Assembly: GCA_020846745.1 (NCBI GenBank)
Contig: JADLDI010000043.1
Span: 1 to 64,000, forward strand
Direction of reading: 5' to 3'
DNA: 64,000 nucleotides
Source: Bryobacterales bacterium
GTDB lineage: Bacteria > Acidobacteriota > Terriglobia > Bryobacterales > Bryobacteraceae
The notes beneath the pieces are model-generated. The model ran no database searches. It saw only the letters and a program-made list of their open reading frames with translations, and was not told the DNA's origin. A program made the position numbers and the translations under genes. Positions 17,960 to 27,444 of this stretch are shown here, piece after piece. Numbering within the stretch: the first letter of the stretch is position 1; every line of letters starts with the position of its first letter.

Positions 17960-19936
17960 TCACACCAACATCCCCTTTACATCTACCACCGCCTCAGTAA
18001 TCTGCCCCAGGTAGCGTCCATCACACACCACATCCGCGGCAATCGCGAATCGCGGAGCCGGAGCGGCCCAGTCCTTTGGGATCGACACTTTGATCGTTGC
18101 CGTCGTCTTCCCGCGGGCCGGTACCGTCAACTTCACCGTGTCGGGCGTGACGCTCCATTCTGAGGGGCCGATCAGTCCCGCTTCGATCTTCATGGGCGAG
18201 TTCTTGTAATTCTGCACATGGATGGTTATGTCCTGCGCCTCGCCTGGACCGATCAGGATCTGATACGGGTACAGCCGCACCCACGACGGGTCGAGTCCAA
18301 AGTCGGTCTGGCCTTCCGGGAGTACATCGAAGAAGAACTGCTGTTGTTTGCGGAACTTCTGCTCGGTAGCCAGCAGAATGGACCGGTCTACCGGATACGC
18401 TTTCCCGTGACCGGGGCAGATCATGTTGGGTTCACGCTCGATCATGTTGCGCACCGATTTCAGGTGCGAGTCGTTTTCGACGTGATTGCGGAAGATAAGG
18501 TTGTGACGCAGCGTGCCGTCCTGCAGCGGGTTCGGGAAGAAGGCATCGCCGGTGAACGCGACCTTTTGCCCGTCGATGGTCGTGAATAGCGCCATCTGGT
18601 ATTCGGTATGGCCCGGCGAGTGTTTGATCTCGAACTCATACTCTTCCCACTTGAACCGCTCGCCGTCTTTGAACGCGCGGCTCACCTTGAACGGTTCGCC
18701 AAGGATGCACCCCAAGTTGTAGCCTCGGGGATTCTCAAACACGTCGACCATGTTTTCGTAACACCAGACCTTCGTGTTGTGATGCCGGATCAGGTGCGGA
18801 AACCCGTTCATGTGATCGTCGTGCATGTGGCTGGGCATCGCCACATCCACCGACTTCAGGCCGTAGTCGCGTTTCAGTCGCTCAATGTTGTGTTCAACAA
18901 ACCGGATGCGGTGCGTGGGCGCCGTCGCGCGTTCGAAGTTGCCGAAGTGGATACCCGAGGCTGAGCCATAATCGATGAACAGCGCCTTGCCGGAATTCGA
19001 CAGCAGCGCATAAAAGGACGATGTCGTCTGGAAGTGGCAGATCAGGTGCGGCGTCACCGCATAGGGCATGCCTTCTTCCGAAGGGGCATTGCCGGTTTGG
19101 AACCGGTAGTATGCCGTCAGTTTCTCGATGGTCTGGCGTATACCGGCGCCCGGGTCCGGCAGCGGTTCACCGTGCGATGGGCACAGCAGTTCCGGTTTCA
19201 TTTCGGCTAATCGCGCCAGCGAATAGATCCCTAAATCGATGCCCTCGCTACCACCGTAGTTCACCTGGGTGTCGTAGAGGTTCTGGATCTTTCCCGGCGC
19301 GTACATCAGGTCGCCGGAGAATGCCGTCTTCTTCCCATCGATCGTTGCCACCAGCGTGATCGAGCCTAGCGTGTGCCCCGGCGTAGGTAGGACGTAGAAG
19401 TCGAGGTTCTGCCACTTGAACGTCGAATAGTCCTGCAGCACCTTCGCCACCGGAATGTTCTCGGTTAGCGTGTTGAAGTCGTTCCGTACGTAATAGAGGT
19501 GGAATATACGGCGATTGCGCCAGAAGTTCTGGGCATCCGCAAACAGGTGGCTTTCGTGCGCGGGGACCGCAATCGCGATCTTGCGTGCCGCGGCTTTGTG
19601 ATCGCCCTGGCACTGGTCGCGGTGGTGGTGTGTGTGCAGAATCCAGTCCACCTGGGTTATTCCCATCCTGTTCAAGTGGTCCAAAACCTTACCTGATCCA
19701 AAATCGATCAAGACCGCCCGTGTCCCGGATTTGACGATGTAAACGCTGCACGTATCTTCGAACCGGTACAGATTGTCAGAGATCCTGACGGGGGCGCCGC
19801 CGGGCGCGAACTTCGTTTGGCGAAAGGGCTTCGCCTGTTTTTCGGTGGTGGCAGGCGCCGGGGCGGCTGCGGCAGGGGTAGCGGCGAGGGAGGCTGATTT
19901 CAGGAACTGGCGGCGGGAGTTGTGGGACATGGCCAT
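17960..19936 (-). CDS. Exported protein with two metallo-beta-lactamase domains
   Basis: The start is placed at ATG 19936 (MAMSHNSRRQFLKSASL), a Tat leader; the ORF-track start at 20005 only adds a non-leader stretch. The 658-aa product has two MBL domains. The first (about residues 50-270) has WILHTHHHRDQ, where the last histidine of HxHxDH is Gln, plus PTPGHTLGS and LCPSHGEP. The second (about 300-530) has the full MPSHMHDDHMNGFPH motif, SPGHTEYQ, FTGDAFFP and ICPGHGKAYP. A C-terminal Ig-like domain (residues 560-655, EAGLIGPSEWSVTPDTVKL) ends the protein. The second domain is probably the active hydrolase; the substrate is unknown. Confidence 0.85.
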   Translation of the reverse strand: MAMSHNSRRQFLKSASLAATPAAAAPAPATTEKQAKPFRQTKFAPGGAPVRISDNLYRFEDTCSVYIVKSGTRAVLIDFGSGKVLDHLNRMGITQVDWILHTHHHRDQCQGDHKAAARKIAIAVPAHESHLFADAQNFWRNRRIFHLYYVRNDFNTLTENIPVAKVLQDYSTFKWQNLDFYVLPTPGHTLGSITLVATIDGKKTAFSGDLMYAPGKIQNLYDTQVNYGGSEGIDLGIYSLARLAEMKPELLCPSHGEPLPDPGAGIRQTIEKLTAYYRFQTGNAPSEEGMPYAVTPHLICHFQTTSSFYALLSNSGKALFIDYGSASGIHFGNFERATAPTHRIRFVEHNIERLKRDYGLKSVDVAMPSHMHDDHMNGFPHLIRHHNTKVWCYENMVDVFENPRGYNLGCILGEPFKVSRAFKDGERFKWEEYEFEIKHSPGHTEYQMALFTTIDGQKVAFTGDAFFPNPLQDGTLRHNLIFRNHVENDSHLKSVRNMIEREPNMICPGHGKAYPVDRSILLATEQKFRKQQQFFFDVLPEGQTDFGLDPSWVRLYPYQILIGPGEAQDITIHVQNYKNSPMKIEAGLIGPSEWSVTPDTVKLTVPARGKTTATIKVSIPKDWAAPAPRFAIAADVVCDGRYLGQITEAVVDVKGMLV

Positions 19937-20054
19937 ATAGTAGTCCCGTGAGCGGCCGGAGGGAAGGGCGGGTGCGAAGTTCCTGGGTGCGGAGATGCAC
20001 CGCAACTAACCTCATCGGCGGTCTGCTAATCTAGTGATAAGGTATATTTTATCC

Positions 20055-20282
20055 ATGGCAAAGCCCGCATTTGCGACCGGCGCGCAGGTTGAGCACCCCA
20101 AGTTCGGACTTGGCAGCGTAATTTCCTGCAATGACGAACATATCGTGATCAAATTCGACGATCACGGCGAAAAGAAGTTCGTGTCGTCGATCGCGGTCCC
20201 GAACCTGAAGAAGAGCGACCGTCAGCCACCCGCCGAAAAGAAGCGGGGCGGCAAGAAGAAAGCCGCCACCCCGGCATCGTAG
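20055..20282 (+). CDS. Small Tudor-like (UvrD/PcrA C-terminal-like) protein
   Basis: The start ATG 20055 (MAKPAFATGAQVEHPKFG) fits the domain better than the ORF-track start 20034. The 75-aa protein has the pattern GAQVEHPKFGLGSVISCNDEHIVIKFDDHGEKKFV, which resembles the Tudor-like C-terminal domain of UvrD/PcrA helicases that contacts RNA polymerase, and then a Lys-rich tail (EKKRGGKKKAA). The domain standing alone could bind nucleic acid or polymerase. It is convergent with the alcohol dehydrogenase gene 14 bases away. Confidence 0.7.
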   Translation: MAKPAFATGAQVEHPKFGLGSVISCNDEHIVIKFDDHGEKKFVSSIAVPNLKKSDRQPPAEKKRGGKKKAATPAS

Positions 20283-20296
20283 AGTCGCGGTCCGGC

Positions 20297-21328
20297 TTAG
20301 GGCTGGATAATCACCTTCATCAATCCCGCTTCTTTGCCGTACAGGCGCTCGAACCAAGACGGTCCCTCGAGCAGCGGAGCTTTCGCCGAAATGATGGGGT
20401 CGACCTGAATGGCCCCGCGCGCCAACAGATCGATACACTGCGGATACTCACCATTCGACGCGCATGATCCATAGAGCGTAATCTCACGAGTCACCACCAC
20501 CTGCAGCGGTAACTCCACCTGCGGGGTAATGTTGCCAATCAACGACACGCTGCCGCCCTTGCGGATCGCACCCAGACAGGCCTTGATCGGCGAGGTCGCG
20601 CCCACGGCGTCCACCGCGCAATCCGCACCCGTGCCATCAGTAAGCGCGAGTACCTCTTTGGTGATGTCGTCGCGCTTGGGGTTGAAAGCATAGTCGGCGC
20701 CCAACTGCTTGGCCAATTCGAGCTTGTTGTCTTCGAGATCCACCGCGATGATCTTGCCCGCGCCCGAATTTCGGAGCACCTGCACCACCAGCAAACCGAT
20801 CATGCCGGAGCCGACAACCACCGCCGAATCGCCCAAACGTAGCGGCAATCGGCCCACGCCGTGCACCGCCACGGAGATGGCTTCGATCATCGCGGCGTGT
20901 TCAAACGGAACCGATTCGGGCAGCTTGTAGGAGATGCGGGCGGGTACGGTGACGTACTCGGCGAAGGCGCCGTGACGGCGGAAGTCCGGTGTGGAAACGC
21001 CCAGGACCTGGCGGTTGTCGCACAGGTTGATCTGCCCGCGGCAGCAGAATTTGCAGCAACCGCACGACACGGTCGAGTCGAACGTGACCCGGTCGCCGGC
21101 GGCGAAGTTCTTCACGTTTGCGCCGACAGCCTCTACCACGCCGGCCGCTTCGTGTCCCATCACGATCGGAGGAAGGCGGCGTCCGGTGGAACCGTCGTAG
21201 CCGTGCACGTCCGACCCGCAGATGCCGCACGCCTTCACGCGAACCAGCAGATCGTCTGGTCCGTAGCCCGGCACCGGCATATCGGCCACTTCGAGCGACC
21301 TATATTCCCGCATCAAGAGCGCTTTCAT
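20297..21328 (-). CDS. Zinc-dependent alcohol/polyol dehydrogenase
   Basis: Medium-chain dehydrogenase of 343 aa. Catalytic zinc site: ACGICGSDVHGYDG and MGHEAAGVVEAVG. Structural zinc site: CGCCKFCCRGQINLC. Rossmann fold: VVGSGMIGLLVVQVLRNSG with IIAVDLEDNKLELAKQLGADYAFNP. The arrangement resembles galactitol-1-phosphate 5-dehydrogenase, sorbitol dehydrogenase or threonine dehydrogenase. A role in sugar or polyol oxidation is likely; the substrate is not determinable. Confidence 0.93.
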   Translation of the reverse strand: MKALLMREYRSLEVADMPVPGYGPDDLLVRVKACGICGSDVHGYDGSTGRRLPPIVMGHEAAGVVEAVGANVKNFAAGDRVTFDSTVSCGCCKFCCRGQINLCDNRQVLGVSTPDFRRHGAFAEYVTVPARISYKLPESVPFEHAAMIEAISVAVHGVGRLPLRLGDSAVVVGSGMIGLLVVQVLRNSGAGKIIAVDLEDNKLELAKQLGADYAFNPKRDDITKEVLALTDGTGADCAVDAVGATSPIKACLGAIRKGGSVSLIGNITPQVELPLQVVVTREITLYGSCASNGEYPQCIDLLARGAIQVDPIISAKAPLLEGPSWFERLYGKEAGLMKVIIQP

Positions 21329-21393
21329 AATCCCTCAGGATATCGAAGTGGCGGTAAGATCCGAAAAATGCCCTTTGTGGCCCGTGGACGCAG

Positions 21394-21425
21394 CTTCCGA
21401 CTCCTGACTCCCGACTTATGACTCC
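21394..21425 (+). repeat. Short dispersed repeat, CTCCTGACT...TGACTCC type, copy 2
   Basis: CTTCCGACTCCTGACTCCCG followed by ACTTATGACTCC, in the gap between the dehydrogenase and the TonB-like gene. It is a partner of the copy at 391-422. Confidence 0.45.
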
Positions 21426-21449
21426 GCAAGACGCCCACGTCCACTCATC

Positions 21450-24400
21450 TCAAAAGATGTACTTCAGGCCGAACTGCACCACGCGTTCGGTCTGGCGGAA
21501 GCCGAAGTCGCTCGCCGAGGTGACCTTGCCGGCGGTGGGGTTTAGGATGCGCCCGGCCGCATCGCGAACGGCGGGCTGCAATACCGGATCGTCAAACTGG
21601 GCGTGGTTGAAGAAGTTGAACAACTCCGCGCGGAACTGCACCCGGTGGCGTTCGGTGAGATAGAAGTTCTTCGAGAAGTTGACGTCCCAGTTATTAACGC
21701 CGCTGCCCTGAATGATGCCCTTGCCGGCATTGCCGAAGCGCCCGGGCGTGGCGTTGGCGATGGCCTCGGTGTCGAACCAGCGGTCGATGGTGCGGTCGCC
21801 TCGCGACAGGTTGGGATTGCGCAGCACGTCGGGCCGCGTGCCGGTGTTCTGGACGTTGAAGTTGCCGGGGGTGAGGTAGGCGCCGACGTAGGCGGTCCAC
21901 ACCGGGGCAATCTGCCAACCGCCCAGGAGCAGACGAAGAGGTAACCGCGAACTCTTGAAAATCGGCGGTTCGTAGACGGCGCTGAAGTTCAGTTGGTGCG
22001 GCCGGTCGAAGACCGCAGGCCCTTTGTTGTCTTTCAAATTGCGGATGGTATTGGGCCCAAACGAGCCGGCGCCGACGGCGATACCGACGGTGGTCGCCTC
22101 AACGTCCGTCAACGTTTTAGAGAATGTGTAGTTGGTGAGGAAGGTCAGGCCGTTGGAATACCGGCGTTCCAGGCGCGTGGTGAGGGCGTGGTAGTTGCCG
22201 GCAGCGCGCGATTCGAGCACGTTGACGGCGGCCAGGTTGGGCCACGGGAAAATCTGCCGGAAATCGGGCGGCTGGGGCGGGTTGGGAAAGATTTCGTTGT
22301 AGTTGAGCTGTGTGCCGAGGCGCGTGCTTTTCGAGCCGCGATAGGCCACTTCCCACAGCGTATTCTTGGTGACCAGTTTCTGAATGCTGAGGTTCCACTG
22401 CTGCACATAGGCATCGCGGAAGTTGCGATCGACGCCGGCGCGCGTCTGGTTGGCCAAACGGTCTGCGCCGACCAGCGGAGCGTCGGCGGTGAATTCAGGC
22501 AGAGGACTCGTTGTGCTGGCGGGCCGATACACGCGAGTGACCTGGAAGGCAAACGGGTCCTGGAAGCCGCGTGAACGGAAGTCGCCGCCGATCGGCGGGT
22601 TGTAGTAGATGCCGTACGCGCCGCGGACCACCAACGAATCGTTGCCGAGTGCGCGCCACGCAAAACCGAACCGCGGACCGAAGTTATTGCGGTCGGGATT
22701 CATGAGGCTGCGTGGTGTGCCGTTCTGGCCCGGCAGCAACTGCTGGCCCGTGTTGAGGTCGAATGTGGCGATGCGGTCGAACAGGTCGATCGGTTTGCCG
22801 AAGTATTCCCAACGGAGACCGATGTTGAGCGTGAGGTTGGGGTTAACGCGCCAATCGTCCTGCACATACAGGCCAAGGTTGGAGTAGCGCATACGCTGCT
22901 CGTAGGGAGTCGTCTGGACGTTGTAGGTGGCGGGATAGCCCAACAACAGGTCGGCGATCGCCGCCTGGCGTGTTGGCGTGCCGACTGGAACAGGACTGGT
23001 GTAGACCCCGGTGAATGCGTAGTTGCCGTTCGGGGCGCCCCACTGCGTGGAGTTCAACTGCTTGCGTTGATAGGTGCCGCCCATCTTGACCGTGTGCTTG
23101 CCGAGCATGAGCGACAGGTTGTCCACCACCTGCGCCGATTGCGTAATCCACTGGAAGAACGCGTTGTTTGTGGAAAAGCCGGCCTGTGGGAAGCCTGAGA
23201 TGGTGACGGCGGGAGCGCCATAGGTGAGCGGCTGCGTGGGCACGCCCTGAATGCCCAACTCCTTCACCCAATCGCGCTTGAACGAATCGTCGGAGTTGCG
23301 GATGCGGTTCATGCGGACAAACCCGACGTTCACCTCATTCACAATGCGCGAACTGAAAATGTGCGTGTCGCCGAGCGTGTGCTGAACGTGGCGCTCGGTC
23401 TGTACCGCGTCGTACTTGAACGTCTGTGTCAGCGCCTGGCCGGGACCGATGTCGCTCGGCTCGTTCACCGTAGTGCGCCAGAACAGGTTGTTGGCATTCG
23501 ACAGGCGGTGGTCGACGCGGAACGACGGTACCGAGAAGTCGAACTTGCGCAGCGGAGCGTTGACGTAGTTACGCGCCGGGTCGGTGCTGTTGGCAACCGG
23601 GTAGAGAGCCAAAAGCCCACGCCCAACGGAGCTGATGCGGCTTTCAGGAATTCGATTATTGGGGAACGGCGTCTTGGTGAACGGGTCAACCACTGGGGTG
23701 ACGACGTTGCTGAAGTCGCCCGTCCGTTCCTGGGCCGTAGGAACGATGGCCGTGCTGGTGGTGCCATTGCGCTGGCGCTGCCACTCCCAGCTGAAAAGGA
23801 AAAACGTCCGGTCTTTGCCGTTATAGATCTTCGGGATCAGTACCGGGCCGTTGCCCACGAAACCGAACTGGTTGCGCTTGTTGGGGGCCGAGCGCCCGGT
23901 TACGTCGAAGAAGTTGCGTGAATCGAAGCGGTCATTCCTCAGGAACTCGAAAGCGGAGCCGTGAAAGTCGTTAGTGCCGCGGCGGGTGACGACGTTGACG
24001 AAAGCGCCGGAGTTGCCGCCGAACTCGGCCGAGGCGCCTGAGGTCAACACGCGGAACTCGGCCACCGATTCGAGCGAGGGGATCGCGTAGGGGTAGTTGT
24101 TCAACTCCATGCCGCTGATCTCAATTCCGTCGACGATCACGGTGCTGGTGTTGTCGCGCTGCCCGCCCGCGGAAAACGCGGGTCCGTAGTTGGCCTGGCG
24201 CTGTGTCGCGCTGGCGCGTCCGGCGGTGACAATGCCGGACGACAGAAACGCCAGTTGCATGAAGTTGCGGCCGTTGAGCGGCAGTTCGCGCACGCGCTTC
24301 TCGTCGATCACCTGCGCCAGACTGGCTTCGCTCGCCTGTACCTGCGCGGCGGACGCTTCAACCGTCACCGCTTCACTCACTTGCCCCACCGTCAGTTTCA

Positions 24401-24710
24401 AGTCGAGTTGTAGGGTTTGCGCCACCGTTAGCTGCACGTCTTTGATCTCTTCGCGCTTGAAGCCCGCCATTTCCACGACAAGCTTGTAACTGCCGCGGGG
24501 CAGCGCCCGGAATTCGTAAATGCCGGAAGGATTCGTCATCTGGTCGCGCGTCTGATTTGTCTCCTCCTGCGTGAGAGACACTTTGGCGCCCGCTACGGCA
24601 GCGCCGCTTGAGTCCGTGATCGAACCTGAAATGACACCACTGGCTGTTTGGGCCGCTAGCGGCGCCAAACTGATGAGAGAAAATAGTACCAAAGCGGATA
24701 TTGTTCGCAT
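21450..24710 (-). CDS. Oar-like TonB-dependent outer-membrane protein
   Basis: The start is placed at ATG 24710 (MRTISALVLFSLISLAPLAAQ, a signal peptide) with AGGAG upstream; the track's TTG 24734 is less likely. The 1086-aa protein begins with a carboxypeptidase-regulatory-like domain (about residues 24-110, SGSITDSSGAAVAGAKVSLTQ, YEFRALPRGSYKLVVE), then a plug-like part with ELPLNGRNFMQLAFLSSG near residue 145, and a long beta-barrel ending in VQFGLKYIF, with a terminal aromatic residue as usual for outer-membrane barrels. Acidobacteria of this group have dozens of these; they are thought to take up plant glycans or peptides, or help adhesion. No partner gene is adjacent. Confidence 0.93.
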   Translation of the reverse strand: MRTISALVLFSLISLAPLAAQTASGVISGSITDSSGAAVAGAKVSLTQEETNQTRDQMTNPSGIYEFRALPRGSYKLVVEMAGFKREEIKDVQLTVAQTLQLDLKLTVGQVSEAVTVEASAAQVQASEASLAQVIDEKRVRELPLNGRNFMQLAFLSSGIVTAGRASATQRQANYGPAFSAGGQRDNTSTVIVDGIEISGMELNNYPYAIPSLESVAEFRVLTSGASAEFGGNSGAFVNVVTRRGTNDFHGSAFEFLRNDRFDSRNFFDVTGRSAPNKRNQFGFVGNGPVLIPKIYNGKDRTFFLFSWEWQRQRNGTTSTAIVPTAQERTGDFSNVVTPVVDPFTKTPFPNNRIPESRISSVGRGLLALYPVANSTDPARNYVNAPLRKFDFSVPSFRVDHRLSNANNLFWRTTVNEPSDIGPGQALTQTFKYDAVQTERHVQHTLGDTHIFSSRIVNEVNVGFVRMNRIRNSDDSFKRDWVKELGIQGVPTQPLTYGAPAVTISGFPQAGFSTNNAFFQWITQSAQVVDNLSLMLGKHTVKMGGTYQRKQLNSTQWGAPNGNYAFTGVYTSPVPVGTPTRQAAIADLLLGYPATYNVQTTPYEQRMRYSNLGLYVQDDWRVNPNLTLNIGLRWEYFGKPIDLFDRIATFDLNTGQQLLPGQNGTPRSLMNPDRNNFGPRFGFAWRALGNDSLVVRGAYGIYYNPPIGGDFRSRGFQDPFAFQVTRVYRPASTTSPLPEFTADAPLVGADRLANQTRAGVDRNFRDAYVQQWNLSIQKLVTKNTLWEVAYRGSKSTRLGTQLNYNEIFPNPPQPPDFRQIFPWPNLAAVNVLESRAAGNYHALTTRLERRYSNGLTFLTNYTFSKTLTDVEATTVGIAVGAGSFGPNTIRNLKDNKGPAVFDRPHQLNFSAVYEPPIFKSSRLPLRLLLGGWQIAPVWTAYVGAYLTPGNFNVQNTGTRPDVLRNPNLSRGDRTIDRWFDTEAIANATPGRFGNAGKGIIQGSGVNNWDVNFSKNFYLTERHRVQFRAELFNFFNHAQFDDPVLQPAVRDAAGRILNPTAGKVTSASDFGFRQTERVVQFGLKYIF

Positions 24711-24960
24711 TCCCTTGCTAACTCCTGATCGCAATCGGTTAGGGTCTCACCCGCGACCCGACGGACGTCCACACGTGGAACGTACCGGGTAGCGGCCACT
24801 ATACACCAAACAGGAGATGTCGGTGAAGACGTGGGAAAGATTGTTTCGAGGCGCGCCGCAATCAAACACCGTACGATCCACGGCGACAGCAAGCGGGACA
24901 TAGCGCACCACGTCGAAATGTCCCCGCCGGACTCATCCCACCTGAGCGAGGATAGTCCTT

Positions 24961-26271
24961 ATGAAGCGAAGAGAGTTTGTCGCCGGTCCGCTGGCGGTCT
25001 CCGCCGTGGCCGGTAGTTCCGTAATGGCGCAAGCAACACCGGTGTACGACACGGTGCTCAAGGGTGGGCATGTGATCGACCTGGCGAACCAGATCAATCA
25101 GCCGATGGATGTGGCGGTGCTTGACGGCAAGATTGCGAAGGTCGACCGCAACATTCCGGGTTCGGCGGCGAAGAAGGCGGTGAACGTTGCCGGCTATTAC
25201 GTCACGCCGGGGCTGATCGATCTGCATATCTGCTGCTTCTACACGCGGCTCGACCTGACCCCTTCAGTAATTGCGGACCACCATTGCCTGCCTTCAGGTG
25301 TAACTACGACCTGTGACGGGGGCACCGCCGGGGCGGACAGCTTTGAGGATTTCAAGAAGATTATCGGCCGCTCGAAGATGCGCATCCTCTCGTTTCTCAA
25401 TATCGCCGCGCCGGGCGCCCAAGCGGGAGGAGCGGAGCAGGACCCGGCGCAGTTCAAGGTGCAACTGGCGGCCGAGACCGCAAAAAAGTATCCGCAGTTG
25501 ATTGTCGGGTTCAAAACCGGGCACTATGGCGGCAAGTTCAGTGAGACGCGCCCCCCGTGGGCGTCGATGGATGCGGTGCTCGAAGCAGGCCGGTTAACCA
25601 ATCTGCCCATTTTGGCGGACTTCACGCCGCAGCCGGCGCAGGGTAAATTCCCCGCGAGAAGCTATCGCGAGTTTCTGCTCGAAAAGATGCGGCCAGGCGA
25701 CATCGTGACACACTGCCTGGCAGACCGGTATGCGTTTCTGCAGGCCGATGGCACGCTCAATCCGGACGTGAACAAAGCGCGGGCGCGCGGCGTAAAGTTC
25801 GATTTGGGGCATGCGGCCGGCAGTTTTTCGTTCCGCCGCGTGATCCCCGCTATTGAACAGGGCTTCATCCCCGATTCAATTAGCGCCGACTTGTTCGCCG
25901 ACACGCCCTACACCGTCGGCATCAACCTCGCTTACGTGATGTCGAAGTTCCTGGCCTTGGGTGTGCCGTTTGAAGAAATCCTCCGCCGCACGACCGTATT
26001 TCCCGCGCAGATGATCAAGCGACCGGAACTCGGCAATCTCAGCGTCGGCTCCACCGCCGATGTGGCCGTATTGGAGATCCGGAAAGGCAAGTTTGCCTAC
26101 CTCGGATCGTTCGGCGGCAAGGTGGAAGGCAACCGGAAGATCGAATGCGTGATGACGATGGTCGGCGGCAAAATCCTCTACGACCATCCGTATGGCTTGA
26201 GCGTGCCCAATTGGAAAGACATTCCCAAGGATTCGAAGTATTGGGCGGATACGACCCAACAGAAGTTTTGA
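24961..26271 (+). CDS. Exported amidohydrolase-family protein with altered metal motif
   Basis: Amidohydrolase/deacetylase family of 436 aa with a twin-arginine-like leader MKRREFVAGPLAVSAVAGSSVMA. The N-terminal beta-sandwich (YDTVLKGGHVIDLANQ) and the C-terminal part (LSVGSTADVAVLEIRKGKF) are typical. In the barrel, the conserved PGLIDxHxH motif reads PGLIDLHICCF, so the second His of the metal pair is Cys. The Lys position (VGFKTGHYGG), the THC histidine, FDLGHAAGSF and PDSISADL are kept. Cys can bind zinc, so activity is not excluded. Related enzymes include dihydroorotase-like and N-acyl amino-acid hydrolases; the substrate is unknown. Confidence 0.85.
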   Translation: MKRREFVAGPLAVSAVAGSSVMAQATPVYDTVLKGGHVIDLANQINQPMDVAVLDGKIAKVDRNIPGSAAKKAVNVAGYYVTPGLIDLHICCFYTRLDLTPSVIADHHCLPSGVTTTCDGGTAGADSFEDFKKIIGRSKMRILSFLNIAAPGAQAGGAEQDPAQFKVQLAAETAKKYPQLIVGFKTGHYGGKFSETRPPWASMDAVLEAGRLTNLPILADFTPQPAQGKFPARSYREFLLEKMRPGDIVTHCLADRYAFLQADGTLNPDVNKARARGVKFDLGHAAGSFSFRRVIPAIEQGFIPDSISADLFADTPYTVGINLAYVMSKFLALGVPFEEILRRTTVFPAQMIKRPELGNLSVGSTADVAVLEIRKGKFAYLGSFGGKVEGNRKIECVMTMVGGKILYDHPYGLSVPNWKDIPKDSKYWADTTQQKF

Positions 26272-26285
26272 GGCCGGCGTGTGCG

Positions 26286-27395
26286 TCACCCCCGCCACGC
26301 GTCGATGATCGTTTCGACTGCCGCGTAAACGCGGTCGCGGGCATCCACACGGTCGACTCCTTTTCCCAGCAGTTCGTCGTAGTTCGTGTGCCGGTGGCGA
26401 ACCGCGGCGCGCACCGCAAGGGTCAGGGCCTGTTCCTCCAGTTTGCGGCCGGCGGCGCTTCGCCCGACACGGCCGCTGCCGCGCTGAGCGGTGTGCTTTG
26501 CAATCTCCTGCACTTCGGCACGCGGGCACCTCGGAAACAGCGCCGCGATCTGCTTAGACATCTCTTCGACAAGAAGCCGGTCCTCTTTCTGGCGCCGCTC
26601 AGCGCCTCTTACTCGGGCAATCGCACGCTCCTCCGCATCTTCTTCGCAACTCGCCTCAGCCTTCTCGATAGCGGCGGGTTCGGCGAGAATGCCCTGGCGC
26701 TCGTACCGGTTTCGCGAGCGGCTGAACCGGACCACCGTGGCCACCTTGCTGCTGAACTTGGTGGCCCTTCGCGTGAGCGCGGTGTTGCCGGCCGGGAGAA
26801 ATTCCAGATCGTCCAGTTGCGCGCAAGCCAGGCACAACGGCTGGCCCGCTTCCATCATCAGGAACGACTCCTTGAAAATCTCCGTGCCGCATTCGGAGCA
26901 TTCGGAATCGCGAACAACCTGAAAAATCACGGCCCGCGGCGTCTCTTCCAGTTTTTCCTGCAGTTTGCGCTGCTTTTGTTCAGAAAGGACGGGCGACACA
27001 TAATGCGTGCGATAGTTGCGTTCGATGTCGCGGTCGCCGCTCGTGCTGAACTGCAGGTCGATCGAACCGCCGCGCGTGCGGCGAACGTAGCGGGTTTCGC
27101 TAGGCTTCAGCCCCTTGTCGCTGGCCCACGCGCGGAAGAACTTCATGGCGAGCGTGATTTTGTTCAGATTCGTCTGGATGACCTGTTCCAAAGGGCCGGC
27201 CTGCCCTCTTCGCCAGGCTTCGAGATTCGAATGTTGCAGCCAGCCGATACCGGTCAGCACATCAATGGCGGAGACGTAGTTATGATGGGCGAGCGCCGCT
27301 TCTGCGGCCACCGCCACGCGGTGCTCCAACTTCTCCTTAGGCGTATTCAACGAACGGCCGCCGCTTGTCTTCTTTGAATCGATTTCTGTTTCCAT
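26286..27395 (-). CDS. DUF2293 domain protein with a zinc-finger-like centre
   Basis: The 369-aa protein carries at its C-terminus the DUF2293 pattern: LAVRAAVRHRHTNYDELLGKGVDRVDARDRVYAAVETIIDAWRG. The middle part has two cysteine pairs (CSECGTEI and CLAC, near residues 170-205) that may form a zinc ribbon, and basic/charged helices follow (ERAIARVRGAERRQKE). The N-terminal 130 residues (AIDVLTGIGWL, LEQVIQTNLNKITLAMKF) are helical and may also be a separate domain. DUF2293 has no known function; the composition suggests nucleic-acid or ribosome-related binding. It lies 49 bases downstream of aat on the same strand. Confidence 0.8.
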   Translation of the reverse strand: METEIDSKKTSGGRSLNTPKEKLEHRVAVAAEAALAHHNYVSAIDVLTGIGWLQHSNLEAWRRGQAGPLEQVIQTNLNKITLAMKFFRAWASDKGLKPSETRYVRRTRGGSIDLQFSTSGDRDIERNYRTHYVSPVLSEQKQRKLQEKLEETPRAVIFQVVRDSECSECGTEIFKESFLMMEAGQPLCLACAQLDDLEFLPAGNTALTRRATKFSSKVATVVRFSRSRNRYERQGILAEPAAIEKAEASCEEDAEERAIARVRGAERRQKEDRLLVEEMSKQIAALFPRCPRAEVQEIAKHTAQRGSGRVGRSAAGRKLEEQALTLAVRAAVRHRHTNYDELLGKGVDRVDARDRVYAAVETIIDAWRG

Positions 27396-27444
27396 GACGG
27401 GCTCCCCTTACGTGTGCGCTTCCTAAAACGCATGATGCCACAGG

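Noticed and set aside
26145-27377. 410-aa plus-strand ORF over the amidohydrolase end and DUF2293 gene
   Set aside because: Arg/Ala/Pro-rich shadow; the minus-strand frame carries the DUF2293 domain.
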